A stretch of 64,000 bases of DNA, from contig NC_052106.1 of assembly GCF_012273895.1 (NCBI RefSeq), positions 1,054,001 to 1,118,000 of the forward strand, written 5' to 3'. Shown piece after piece: positions 1 to 12,369 of the stretch (position 1 is the stretch's first letter; the number at the start of each line of letters is the position of its first letter). The stretch is from Zerene cesonia. Taxonomy: Eukaryota > Arthropoda > Insecta > Lepidoptera > Pieridae. The position numbers and the translations under genes were made by a program. The notes beneath the pieces were generated by a model. It saw only the letters and a program-made list of their open reading frames with translations. It was not told where the DNA came from and searched no databases.

Positions 1-2190
1 GCCGAAATTTCTGTTAATGATCATACAGAGAACTATTAAAGAAGATCTGGATTGTACAAACATACCAATAATACTGATAATATGTAGTGAAGTGATACAT
101 TGTGTGCTTCTATTTTAAGAATAGATTATCTTAAAGATAATTACACACAGACCCTGTCATTTACATTGAAGGAGTTTAAATTCATAAAACGTTTCATTAA
201 ATGATACGCCTATTATAGCCTTTCATTTGCCTTTGATCGTTATTAGTTTTAATTCAGTTAAATTATCATGTAATTTCCACTGTTATGGCCAATAGCTATA
301 TGGAATAATAATATAAGGACAGTAGCTTGCAGTCGGTATTTATCTGCAAATTTTATGCCTGTTATTTTCTTTTAAAAGTTACCCAATCACAATTTATTAT
401 TTCGTCCTTGTTTTATAATCACAACTTATCACACACAACTCTTCTTACGAGATCTTGTATTGGGTCTTGTATGAGTCCAAAAGAAATAATTACATTTGGA
501 TTAAAGTATTAACTTTTGTACATTATACAATATACATCTAAATCTTAAATCAACGAATAAATATATATAGAAAATAACTATCTCAGGATGCAAGTCACAT
601 ACCATAAGTTTACGCTGCTGTTCAAATTCAATTTCAAATTAAATTTATTTGCAAGAATGTAGTTACAAATTAAAGATCTTATACAATATTCTGCGGATAA
701 TACATTCTACCCAAAGTTTGGGTGTGCAAATATTAAAATCAAAATTAAAATTAACATAATTGTCCTGCTAGGTATACTACTTAATTCTCTTTTAATGTCA
801 TAAATTCTTCAATGTCATAAAATTGTTTCACCATTAACCAGTTCGTCAGTCTCTTTTTAAAGTTGCTTCCTATAATTACAAAGAATATATCATCCTTTCT
901 TTGTACCATCATCCAATTGCTTAAACGCTTTCTAATCTCACACAGATTAAATTCAAGTTATTTCATTAAACACAATCTTTCGGCGCTCAATCAAAACCAA
1001 GGCGTAATTGTAGAAATTAAAATGTTTAAACGATTTATGCTAAAATTATACTAATGCTCCCTCCGGCCGACTCATCTGCATTTAGATTATGGCTTTAAAT
1101 AACGCTAAGGAATAGCTGTCCGGTTTGTTCTTACATCTAAATCGAATTTATATAATTTGTTATTGGAATTTGTATAACGAAGAATGTGTAAGTTGGGAAA
1201 TGTATGGTTTAAGTTCAATCCTGTTGACATACTTTTTCTAACCTTATTTGTTTCTGTAAATATAGAAACATGTTGCTTGCGGCAGAATTATTCTTGGTGT
1301 TTTATCAAGGTGAAGTTTCGTTTCATTTTATAGTGGCATACTATATTGATATTTCATGTTTATCCCATGATCGATTATATTAGCGGGAACTTCCTTTTTG
1401 TATTCTACTAGAATCCTAGTGAGATTCCAGCAGGATACAACAATCTTATTACCATATTACCAACGAACATTAAACCCAGTATCGAACCTCAATGCGCTTC
1501 ACAATCTGGTTGTCCAATATACCTGAACTGGCTTAAATAATAGGCATATTACTATAACCCCCACACTATTAGATTGTTACACAATAAGTTAGTATTGTAA
1601 GTATCATATCTAAATGTCTTTTCGTACATAAATAAAATAATGTATTTGAACTTAAAAACAATACATTTGAAAGCATTTCAAATTATGCTAGTCACAAACT
1701 CAATTCCTATCTAAATAACTTTTACTTTATATCAATAACAACACATTCAATAGCTAGCTACATTCCACACACAACATACAGCCTTGTGACCGAACCTTAA
1801 TCTCTTAACCACTGGCCCTTCGTTAGGCTACCGCAATAAATACGCTATGGACACATCCAATTTTACCGCTACTGTACTTGTCTAAGAGAATAGCTTTTGC
1901 AAAAAATATTACCTCATAGATGCTACACAATTTTCACGGATCGAGAGACCTTTCCCGAACTAGCGTGCATAAATAACGCTATAAACTGTCTTTGCTAATA
2001 TTAGACAGCCAAAGAGTTTGTTTATTTTTCTTGTCTTTGTTCTTTGTTTGTTTGTCAAATGGCTCAAATTGTGAATCTACTTTAGAAGCAAGCTGTTTCT
2101 CCTAAATACAGATTACCCTGCAATCTAGCCAGGGAAACATTGGCTTTATATATTGTAAACTTTAAAAAATATGAAAGACAAACCGTTTAT

Positions 2191-3190
2191 NNNNNNNNNN
2201 NNNNNNNNNNNNNNNNNNNNNNNNNNNNNNNNNNNNNNNNNNNNNNNNNNNNNNNNNNNNNNNNNNNNNNNNNNNNNNNNNNNNNNNNNNNNNNNNNNNN
2301 NNNNNNNNNNNNNNNNNNNNNNNNNNNNNNNNNNNNNNNNNNNNNNNNNNNNNNNNNNNNNNNNNNNNNNNNNNNNNNNNNNNNNNNNNNNNNNNNNNNN
2401 NNNNNNNNNNNNNNNNNNNNNNNNNNNNNNNNNNNNNNNNNNNNNNNNNNNNNNNNNNNNNNNNNNNNNNNNNNNNNNNNNNNNNNNNNNNNNNNNNNNN
2501 NNNNNNNNNNNNNNNNNNNNNNNNNNNNNNNNNNNNNNNNNNNNNNNNNNNNNNNNNNNNNNNNNNNNNNNNNNNNNNNNNNNNNNNNNNNNNNNNNNNN
2601 NNNNNNNNNNNNNNNNNNNNNNNNNNNNNNNNNNNNNNNNNNNNNNNNNNNNNNNNNNNNNNNNNNNNNNNNNNNNNNNNNNNNNNNNNNNNNNNNNNNN
2701 NNNNNNNNNNNNNNNNNNNNNNNNNNNNNNNNNNNNNNNNNNNNNNNNNNNNNNNNNNNNNNNNNNNNNNNNNNNNNNNNNNNNNNNNNNNNNNNNNNNN
2801 NNNNNNNNNNNNNNNNNNNNNNNNNNNNNNNNNNNNNNNNNNNNNNNNNNNNNNNNNNNNNNNNNNNNNNNNNNNNNNNNNNNNNNNNNNNNNNNNNNNN
2901 NNNNNNNNNNNNNNNNNNNNNNNNNNNNNNNNNNNNNNNNNNNNNNNNNNNNNNNNNNNNNNNNNNNNNNNNNNNNNNNNNNNNNNNNNNNNNNNNNNNN
3001 NNNNNNNNNNNNNNNNNNNNNNNNNNNNNNNNNNNNNNNNNNNNNNNNNNNNNNNNNNNNNNNNNNNNNNNNNNNNNNNNNNNNNNNNNNNNNNNNNNNN
3101 NNNNNNNNNNNNNNNNNNNNNNNNNNNNNNNNNNNNNNNNNNNNNNNNNNNNNNNNNNNNNNNNNNNNNNNNNNNNNNNNNNNNNNNNNN
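2191..3190. other. Scaffold gap, 1,000 N
   Basis: Exactly 1,000 N, the same length as the two other gaps in the window. This is a placeholder length, not a measured distance. The flanks here show no obvious duplicated end, unlike the other two gaps. Confidence 0.98.
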
Positions 3191-3375
3191 AAATTGTAAT
3201 TGCTATAAATTGCAAATTTTAAAAATGGTAAAAAAATGTATGTATATTAAATAAATACACGTTTTCTATTTGATTAAATTAACTGTATGTGGCAGTGGGT
3301 AGATAATTTTGAAGTATTATTTTTAAGTTTGTGTCACGGGACTGGTTAGAATAATTAAAAAAAATATTTTTCAGC

Positions 3376-3525
3376 TTGTTACTACCTCGAAGAAGGCGGT
3401 TTTAAAGTGGAGAATGCTTTAAGGTATACCCCAGGATGGCCCAGACTATATCGGATTCCCACTGCAATACTGGACTTCCAACTAAACTCCTGTGTTCCGT
3501 CGTGCCTCTTTTATCAGGCGGGTTA
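3376..3525 (+). other. Unassigned open stretch, possible repeat or gene relic
   Basis: About 49 codons stay open after an acceptor-like TTTTTCAG. The frame reads ACYYLEEGGFKVENALRY and then a Trp/Pro/Tyr-rich run up to a TAA. Its base composition is less AT-rich than its surroundings. There is no start codon, no matching donor and no family I recognise. It could be a decayed exon or part of a transposon. Confidence 0.2.
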
Positions 3526-5908
3526 AATCGAGGAAGACATAGGCAAATATATTTTACATCAAAAATTGGGAAAATGTCCTGACGAAAAATTTGCCGGGGT
3601 ACACTTTAATTCCTGCAAAATACTTTATTTCCTTTAATCACATTTGTATGCAAGTATTATAAAACATCTCCCGGATTTATTTGTATTTGTCGTCTTTGTA
3701 ACTTTGTATTTAAACAAAATATTGATTCATTAAACTAATAAATGAATTAATTTCATATATTACGGTTAAATTTATCTTCGGACTACTTATGCTTCTTGCA
3801 ACAACACAGTTCGCTTCATTATTATTCTAAATGGATATAATATAATTTGATTGTGGAAGTCGAGCACGCTTCGGCACGAATGTACGGCTCATGGGTGGTG
3901 GAGATCGTTTACGATCTCGAAAAATATTCACATATATATATATATATATATATATACCCTCCGAACCCAAACGTAAAATTGCTTTGATAACAATCAAACA
4001 TTAACAGCCTTTGCTATTTCATCATTAAATTCATTCTGACAAATATTAAGACAAACTTCAAAAGACCAGTTACACGATCTGATCAAACTAAGTTGAATCA
4101 TTAATTAACGATATTATATTTGATCACTAACACCCCTGTCCCGTCTTATTACGAATCTCTTCTAAGATTTGCCATCAATCAAGGAACAAGTGATATTAAT
4201 GTTTTTGACCTGCAGACGGTTTGTAACAATGAAAGTTGTTTTGAACTAATTGTAATTTGTACAAGTTCATTTCAGAATTTCGTAGACTTGTGAATGTTTA
4301 TGAAATGTTGGTTTTGAAACAAACAACTTCGATTATCAATAACAGAACTGGGTTGGATCTGGATTACTGAAAAATTTTAAAATAGTATACAATATAGATA
4401 ATCTAAATAGGTTTTGCATCATTGTGTATTTCAATCAATTATGTTTTATTCTACTAATATTATAAATGAGAAAGTTTGTAAGAATGTATGGATGGAATGT
4501 ATGAATGGATTATGAAATTTGTTACAGAGATATTTTATAGCGTGGATTAATAAATAGGCAACATTATACTAGAGAACCACGTAAAAAAACCACAAGTTGC
4601 AGCTATTTTATGTAAGTTCGCAGATATTCAGAGAGATCGTACGCAAGTAACTACTTGTTAATGTATTCTTGAAATAGAGCCCCTTCAATCTCTAGAGCAC
4701 TAATGGATTTGAAGTTTCAGTCGAATATATTGAGTTTAGTTTATTTATAATTCTACAAATAAACTATGAATCAGAAATACGATTATTTAACATGTTTGGT
4801 CGTACTTTAGATGACATAAAAGAGTAAACACAACACGAAAATCTATTAATAAACTATCTTGGTCTTGGCTTAGTGCGGCAACAGAGGCTTTCACCTATTT
4901 CTACTGATAAATTTTGCATTGTATCACTTGTTTTTAAGTAACTTATATATTTCCTGTATAATGTTCAGTGTTCTGTCTTTTTTGATAGTTGTTGTATGTG
5001 TACTTGTGTGTGAATAACGGTATGTCTATGTCTATGTCTATATATGTGTCCTTTTCGGTGACAATATATAATCAGTTGATTAACCAAACCTTTCGTTACC
5101 CATTAAACCGACGATAAATAACTTTAATTTTTACTTGTTGGTGCAACCTTACATACGTCATACATACCGCGTAATTCCATTGAAGTAATATGCTATTATG
5201 GTTGACAAATTGATAACTTAATTGAAACTTACAGTAATATAATAAGCATATAATAGTGTGAATTTTCACACCCCACACTACGACATGGGTATAAAGCAAA
5301 TCTTTGTTAAATTTTATTAGTACGATCATTTGAATAGATCGTTTCGTTACATACTTTAAAGTGCATAAAATAGCCATCTACGAAATAAATTACAGAGTAA
5401 AATCTGTATACATAAAATTCTATCATCTCAGTGTTATTAATAATCTCCTCCGAAAAAGCGTGATCGCTTTTTATGAAAACTTTCGTTCACATTCGGCATA
5501 TTTTCGGTCTGAAAATAGGGCGTTAACGATTGGTATATACATCTAAGTGATAATGGATTGATTCAACATCATTTCGTTATAACATAACTAAATTGACACA
5601 AGCAAAATTGTCTTCATCAATTTCAACCAATCGAAATCGTTCATTGTTTTCGAATTTGGAATTGCTTATTTGTATATCTGTATTTGCAACCTATCACACA
5701 TTCTATTTAAGCGTATCCGACAGAAATATAGAACAAACATACAGTTTAAATTACAGAATGGGGTTCGTAAACTAACATTTGAAAACCATTTGCAATGAAA
5801 TCCTCTTGTGTTTACCCGCCAAACTTACTTCGCGTATTAAATTCATTTTGCAACATTTCATCAATCACTAAGGCATATAATATGAGTGTATTGTATATAC
5901 ATAGCTTT

Positions 5909-6114
5909 AATACTAATATTATGACTTCGGAAGTGTGAATGAATGTTTGTTTGTCTGTTTGTACTTCTTGCACGTCGCAACGGAGCGATTTTATGATATA
6001 ATTTTTGTGTCTGGACATAGTTAGGAGGCTGGAGAGTAGCAGACTAATTTTTCCGAAACATAGATATGAGAAATTACTAAGGCTACGCGGGCGAAGCCGC
6101 GGGCCAAAAGCTAG
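5909..6114 (+). mobile_element. Helitron-like non-autonomous element
   Basis: The right end has a short GC hairpin (CGCGGGCGAAGCCGCGGG) followed by CTAG and a T, the usual 3' end of a Helitron. The interior, with the words AACGGAGCGATTTT and TAGGAGGCTGGAGAG, recurs in degraded form near 7350-7445, 23690-23770 and 51115-51200. The left boundary is approximate. There is no coding capacity, so any movement would need enzymes from elsewhere. Confidence 0.55.
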
Positions 6115-6472
6115 TTTTGATAAGTATATATGTAAGGAAATGCAAATACCTAGCCCATTAAATAACTACACGAGTTGTACCACATCAAAGTCTTTAATTA
6201 ATTTTTTTAATTGTATGCCTTATTTCATTTACTATATTCAATGACAATAAATAGGCAATATATTATTAATGTAAAATAGAATATTTATATATAGCCACAG
6301 GAAAATCCGAAATTTTAATAAATCTAAGCATTCGACGGAATTAGCATCACATTTTTGTTAACTTACAAACAATAAAAAACTAATTATATCAACTAAATAT
6401 ATCATCTCTCAATTTCTTGTTTATTCTTAATATATTTTATACTAAGAAGTCTTACGAAATAACACAGCAAAT

Positions 6473-9400
6473 ATGAAGATTAAATCGAAGATAATCGATT
6501 TCTGTAAAATCGTACGCAAATACGGATTGGATTATTGTGAACTTGAAGATATGTTAAAGAACGTTGCAGTATTATTGAGAACTGTTACATTGAACATTGA
6601 CAAATGGAATATGAAACGTAAGAAAACGCAAAACAGTGCCATCTACTTATGTCTTGTGAAGAAAAATTTAACTAGATATTGTATCGCCATTACTACTTCA
6701 AGTATTCTGGGTATTTAATTGCTACCTTTTTAAATGTGGGAGTCGAGCATGCTTCGGCACGAATTGGGCCAGCTCGCACCGGTGAAGTACCACACCCCCA
6801 CAGACACCGGCGTGAAATAATCGCATGCTATTGTGTTTCGTACTGTGAGTGGGGGAGCCGGAGGCCCAGATCCTTTTCCTTACCCGTTCCAGTCCTTTCC
6901 TTTATCATCATCTCATCAAATCAATTTAAAGTCAGCAATCCATTTGTAGAGGCGTTGGGTCTACATTTGACCTTACGCCTCTCCAAATGTTCATGGGCGG
7001 TGGTAGCGCTTACCATCAGGTGATCCACCTGCTCCTATGCCGAGTGTATGGTAAAAAAATATATGTATAGATATATATGCCGAAAGCTATTATAGTGATA
7101 CCCGAAATATTATTCTAATTAAGGTAATAATATTATTATAAACTGCTATGCTTCAGGGTAACCTACACTGAACCACCGGTGACGACCCCCTTCATTTCGT
7201 AGATAACTTGGTGGCACTGTTTCTATATTATATAAATAGTATATAGTAATATTATATATATTCTATATTAGATATATTACGTACAGACGTAGATCTGCAG
7301 ATTGCATATTGATTGTGTTGTCACTTCCTTACAAACATTATAAATACGAAAGTGTATTTATTTCTTTGTCTGTCTTTCACATCGTAGCGGTGCGATTTTT
7401 GTCATGATTTTTGTGTCTGACAAAAGGAGGCTAGAAAGTGACATAGACTAGTTTATCGCGGTTAAACATCTTATTCCTATATAAATCAACAACCAGAAAA
7501 ATACTAAATGTACCAACTGCGGAGAAACTTATGAAGGTAGTTAACAAACAACAATTTTTGTACGAAAGTCAGAACATGAAACATCTGTCTACCCTCTAAA
7601 GTTTCTATATATTGAAATGTAGTATAAGATTATCTCTTACGTTAATGGTTTTGCATTAAAGGCTTTGGCGATTATAGATGCTTTTAGAATGCGTTCAGTA
7701 ATGAATTAAAAGGCACATATAAGTATACATAAACCTTATAATATTGCTAAATAGCATAAGCCCACACTGACTGTTTTCTTAATACACGACGAAAATATGT
7801 ACTTTTCTGAAGTTATAAAATAAATAATTTGTCTTTGGCTGTTTTAAAACAAGAAATAATATCAAAGATGCACATAATTTAGTGTGAAGTCAGTCCTAAT
7901 AGTTTATATATTTCTTTATATTTCAGCAATTCCTCTAATCAGCTATATCTTTACAATACTCGGGTTCCTGTGCTACTTCTACATCTACCTCGTCTCCATG
8001 CTCTGGTGCGCGTTTGTTCGCTACAGGAGGTCTGATTACTTCCTGGGATCTGTTCTTGTGTTCTCTCTCGGCGCTTACACGGAGTCCTGCGCGATACGAT
8101 TGGTGTTTATGGTGATCAATGGGTATAATCTTCATCTATATTTATGTATATAATAGTTGCGCCCCGCGGTTTCACCCGCGTAAGTCCGTATCCCGTAGGA
8201 GTATCGTCATAAAAACTTACCTATGTGTTAGTCCAGTTGTCCAGCTGTCTACGTACCAAATTTAATTGCAATCGGTTCAGCAGTTTTTGCGTGAAAGAGC
8301 AACAAACACNNNNNNNNNNNNNNNNNNNNNNNNNNNNNNNNNNNNNNNNNNNNNNNNNNNNNNNNNNNNNNNNNNNNNNNNNNNNNNNNNNNNNNNNNNN
8401 NNNNNNNNNNNNNNNNNNNNNNNNNNNNNNNNNNNNNNNNNNNNNNNNNNNNNNNNNNNNNNNNNNNNNNNNNNNNNNNNNNNNNNNNNNNNNNNNNNNN
8501 NNNNNNNNNNNNNNNNNNNNNNNNNNNNNNNNNNNNNNNNNNNNNNNNNNNNNNNNNNNNNNNNNNNNNNNNNNNNNNNNNNNNNNNNNNNNNNNNNNNN
8601 NNNNNNNNNNNNNNNNNNNNNNNNNNNNNNNNNNNNNNNNNNNNNNNNNNNNNNNNNNNNNNNNNNNNNNNNNNNNNNNNNNNNNNNNNNNNNNNNNNNN
8701 NNNNNNNNNNNNNNNNNNNNNNNNNNNNNNNNNNNNNNNNNNNNNNNNNNNNNNNNNNNNNNNNNNNNNNNNNNNNNNNNNNNNNNNNNNNNNNNNNNNN
8801 NNNNNNNNNNNNNNNNNNNNNNNNNNNNNNNNNNNNNNNNNNNNNNNNNNNNNNNNNNNNNNNNNNNNNNNNNNNNNNNNNNNNNNNNNNNNNNNNNNNN
8901 NNNNNNNNNNNNNNNNNNNNNNNNNNNNNNNNNNNNNNNNNNNNNNNNNNNNNNNNNNNNNNNNNNNNNNNNNNNNNNNNNNNNNNNNNNNNNNNNNNNN
9001 NNNNNNNNNNNNNNNNNNNNNNNNNNNNNNNNNNNNNNNNNNNNNNNNNNNNNNNNNNNNNNNNNNNNNNNNNNNNNNNNNNNNNNNNNNNNNNNNNNNN
9101 NNNNNNNNNNNNNNNNNNNNNNNNNNNNNNNNNNNNNNNNNNNNNNNNNNNNNNNNNNNNNNNNNNNNNNNNNNNNNNNNNNNNNNNNNNNNNNNNNNNN
9201 NNNNNNNNNNNNNNNNNNNNNNNNNNNNNNNNNNNNNNNNNNNNNNNNNNNNNNNNNNNNNNNNNNNNNNNNNNNNNNNNNNNNNNNNNNNNNNNNNNNN
9301 NNNNNNNNNTTGCAATCGGTTCAGCAGTTTTTGCGTGAAAGAGCAACAAACACACGCACATCCTTACAAACTTTCGCATTTATAATATTAGTAGGAGTTG

Positions 9401-10836
9401 TCTTTTAAGGTTGATTTTTTATGTGAGAGATAAGGCAATGGATCAATATCGCCCTTATAAAATATCCACATTTAATTATTATCTCAACCTCTATCAATAT
9501 TATAATTTAATAGTTATGTAAAAACACAAAGCAAGTCCGCTCGTCCTTGCTCTTCCCGAGCTGGCCCAGGATGAAAATAAAATATATATGTATACCTATG
9601 ACACTAACAGATAACATGGCTTGATATATTTTGTACGTGTATACATACTGATTACTCATATAATGTATGTTTCACAGTAAAACAATAAGAGAAGTTGTGG
9701 AGAGATATCGAGTATGTAACAAACAAATAGAACCCGGCACTCGACTGTCAAGGAATATTCTGAAGCAATTGAAAATAGTGAAGAAGAGGGCAACTTTTAT
9801 ATGGCTAACACTCGTAATCAATGCTTATTTTTATTTAATTCTGCCATTTTTCTTACCGGGAAAGCAGTTTGCTGAAAATACACTTATAGTTTACGGTACG
9901 TATTTAAAATGTGTAACGTAAAACAATATATCAAGATAATGCTTCACTTAAAATTAGCTACATATATATACTATAAGTTCATTGTTATTTCTTCATAAGC
10001 AATAAACGCATTAAAAATACAGTCGAATTTAGAACCTTCCTTTGCATTCGGTCATGGAGAAGGTAATTTCAACGAATTAATTATTTGTTGCGTTCGAATA
10101 AAGATAACATTAAAAGTAAGTTTATAGGGGAAGAAATAATTTTTGACATATTTCAGGTCTAGAACCGATTACAGAATCACCCAACTATGAAATTGCGCAA
10201 GCTATGTACTGCTTGGCGATACCAACAGCGACGAACAGTCTCGCAAACTGTACAGCATTAATAATAATATTAATCGGTTACACTGAAGCGTCGCTCCTAG
10301 CACTAAGCAAAGAACTACTCAGCATGTGGAACGACGCAGAAACATATTACGAGGAAGGAGATCACACAAATTCCAAGTCGAAAATCATGAACGAGTTCGT
10401 AAATCGCCGCCTGATATTCATCATAAAACTGCACAACGAAAACATAATTCTCATAAAGCAGCTAGAGTACGTACTACGTGTGAGCATGGCGTTAGAATTT
10501 CTAGTACTAATGGCTGGTATGATCGCCGCGCTCTTGGGAGGCATCGAGAACACATATTTGGAGGTGCCGTTCGCTTTCGCGCAGCTTTTCATGAACTGCT
10601 ATTTGGGGCAAAAGACAATTAACGCCAGCAACAGTTTCGAGACTGCAGTGTACGGTTGCAAGTGGGAAAACTTTGATAAGGCGAACATGAAAACCGTTCT
10701 CATCGTGCTGCAGAACTCTCAAAAGACATTGCAACTTTCCGCGGGAGGGGTCGCCATCTTGAGTTTCGAGTGCTTGATGTCGGTGGTTAAATCTTGCTAT
10801 TCGTTTTACACGACGTTGCAATCAACGCTTAAATGA
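6473..10836 (+). CDS. Insect odorant receptor (7tm_6 family), complete 4-exon gene
   Basis: Seven-transmembrane ligand-gated channel subunit of the insect odorant receptor family. Members act in the dendrite membrane of olfactory neurons together with Orco. My exons are 6473-6617, 7927-8122, 9678-9895 and 10157-10836. Phases agree at all three joins and give 412 residues, normal for the family. The first exon (residues 1-48) contains LEDMLKNVAVLLRTVTLNID. Exons 2 and 3 hold hydrophobic segments. Exon 4 holds the remaining membrane segments and the conserved C-terminal region at residues 350-412, with YGCKWENFD, KTVLIVLQNSQK and MSVVKSCYSFYTTL. An AATAAA lies at 10925. Intron 1 (6618-7926) and intron 2 (8123-9677) are enlarged by repeats, and intron 2 contains a scaffold gap. 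No frameshift is seen. The ligand and the orthologue number cannot be told. The family call is firm; exon 1 rests on phase and motif. Confidence 0.9.
6731..7060 (+). mobile_element. SINE-like repeat in receptor intron 1
   Basis: A GC-richer block in AT-rich intron begins near GAGCATGCTTCGGCACGAAT and ends with GGTGGTAGCGCTTACCATCAGGTGATCC, then an A run. The ending resembles the 3' part of common lepidopteran SINEs. The first words recur at about 3859-3880. The open frame across it is not a gene. The exact ends are uncertain. Confidence 0.5.
8153..9396 (-). mobile_element. Lep1-like Helitron copy interrupted by scaffold gap
   Basis: Reverse-strand copy of the element seen complete at 11631-11830. 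It has the GC hairpin end (CCCCGCGGTTTCACCCGCG) on the left and ATTTATAATATTAGTAGGA on the right. The CTAG end is changed to CTAT here. The 1,000 N (8310-9309) lie inside it and the 44 bases on either side of the N run are identical, so the real element is probably only about 200 bp. Confidence 0.7.
8310..9309. other. Scaffold gap, 1,000 N, with duplicated flanks
   Basis: The 44 bases before the gap (8266-8309) are identical to the 44 bases after it (9310-9353). This suggests two contig ends that overlap but were not merged. Confidence 0.95.
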
Positions 10837-10924
10837 ATTCAATCAGAATTTAGCTTACACGTAGATCAGTTTACACACATATCTACATACATATATTTTG
10901 CATCATTTCAAAATATTTTCTCCC

Positions 10925-10930
10925 AATAAA
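10925..10930 (+). promoter_or_regulatory. Candidate polyadenylation signal of the odorant receptor
   Basis: AATAAA lies 89 bases after the stop codon, in the correct orientation for the upstream receptor gene. Confidence 0.5.
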
Positions 10931-11630
10931 AATACGTAGATATTGTCTAGTTTCCGCTTTTCTTTTTCTGGTAAAATTAATAAGTGTCTAAAACCGTACA
11001 ATATCTAGGTATTAATATAAAATATTACACTTATATATACGTTTTTTAGTTTCTTGCCGTCTATCCCTTCGTTTGTGACCTGTATCTCCTGCTTTGATAG
11101 TTTGTCATTTGAAATTTTCAGAAATGCCATATTTCTGTACCGGTTACAACTACAAATAATAAAAAAACGAGGTTAAGCAATGGTTCACACGATCATAAAT
11201 TGGATGGGTGAGCAATTTTTTTTTTTGCGTTTGCTTTTAAGCTTTTTTAACGGAAACCCGTGCCACAAGTCCGCCTATCACTTGGCCGATTTTTTATCTC
11301 ACAGTCTAGCCAAATTACCAAGCTACAATTTTCGTAGTCAAATTATCTTAAATATCTATAACTATTTAGCCCTTGTACAAGTAATTAATTTATACTGAAA
11401 TTCTAAACTTCAATTGCTAGCAATTATTTTACAGTTATTACTACAGCGATCACTTACTTAATAACCTTTTAATTGATATAAATTGCTCACTTATAGGAAT
11501 AGGTAATATCTAGAACAAATTAACAACGTTATCGAATACTGCTTCGATATTAATTTATATTCTGTTATATTAGGATTCATAATATAGCGATAATTAGTGA
11601 AAAAATATGGAGAGAGAAAAATATAAAAAA

Positions 11631-11830
11631 CTAGCTGCGCCCCGCGGTTTCACCCGCGTAATTACTTATCCCATAGGAATATCGGGATAAAAAGTTGCCT
11701 ATATGTTATTCTAGTTGTCCAGCTGTCTACGTACCAAATTTCATTGCAATCGGTTTATCAGTTTTTGCGTGAAAGAGCAACAAACACACACACATCCTTA
11801 CAAACTTTCGCATTTATAATATTAGTAGGA
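11631..11830 (-). mobile_element. Lep1-like Helitron, complete short copy
   Basis: On the reverse strand it starts with TCCTACTAATATTATAAATG and ends with a hairpin followed by GCGCAGCTAG. It is flanked by A on one side and T on the other, as expected for Helitron insertion between A and T. It is 200 bp with no coding capacity. Related copies lie at 8153-9396, 14226-14422, 24698-24883 and 51559-51720. Confidence 0.75.
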
Positions 11831-12086
11831 TATAGAAAAAATAGTGTGCCTGTTTTTAGCACAATTGCCTTAAAAAATTGGAGTAAATAATTAATATGTG
11901 ATACCGGTTAATACCCATTTCACATGTATGTATGTATATGTGTATATGTATGTATACTGTTATGTAATTGTTAATTGTAGGGAGAACAAATAAATGATTT
12001 ATCAAATTACATTATTAAAAATTTATTATCCCAGCATAGGTTGTTATTTATTATAATAAATGTCTTATAAAATAATGTGTTCTTTA

Positions 12087-12235
12087 TCATCATGAGCCCA
12101 TATTTATATGTTCCCACTGATAGGACACAGGTCCCTTATGAGGGGCCATGATCCACCACGCTGGCCAGGTACCGATTGACAGATATGATGTGGATATGCT
12201 GGTTTCCTCACCATATTTTCCTTCACCTTTAATAT
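12087..12235 (-). mobile_element. SINE fragment (TCATCATGAGCCCATA family)
   Basis: Shares the words GGACACAGG, CCACCACGCTGGCCA and GGTTTCCTCAC with the fuller copy at 15645-15961. It therefore belongs to the same tRNA-headed SINE family but lacks the head. Confidence 0.6.
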
Positions 12236-12369
12236 GTTCTTATTATTTAATTATTCAAGTTGAGAACTAAGTGTAATATAAACGTAGTTATTACAGAAGA
12301 ACCTTTGAATATTAGAAGATACAGTATTTTTTAAGATAAAGTTCACTTTTTAGATGAGTAATGAAGTCG

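Larger units (their letters stand above)
1..6472. other. Left intergenic region, no gene recognised
   Basis: This AT-rich stretch has only short open frames with no recognisable protein features. It holds a scaffold gap (2191-3190), a TA microsatellite (about 3931-3954), a fragment of a SINE-like repeat (about 3854-3912, shared with 6738 onward) and a Helitron-like element ending at 6114. A somewhat GC-richer open stretch of about 50 codons lies near 3376-3525 after an acceptor-like site; I do not recognise it. Confidence 0.6.
10837..12369. other. Intergenic region between receptor and DUF1091-like gene
   Basis: Holds the receptor 3' UTR with a polyadenylation signal at 10925-10930, a complete Lep1-like Helitron (11631-11830) and a SINE fragment (12087-12235). 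No other coding signal is seen. Confidence 0.6.

Noticed and set aside
2140..3222. Long frames of 340-420 codons across the three N runs
   Set aside because: Translation through N has no stops, so these frames are artefacts.
6679..7023. 114-codon frame in receptor intron 1
   Set aside because: Lies within a SINE-like repeat and has no protein features.
10326..10821. Frames of up to 104 codons overlapping receptor exon 4
   Set aside because: Shadows of the receptor coding frame, which alone carries the conserved OR C-terminus.
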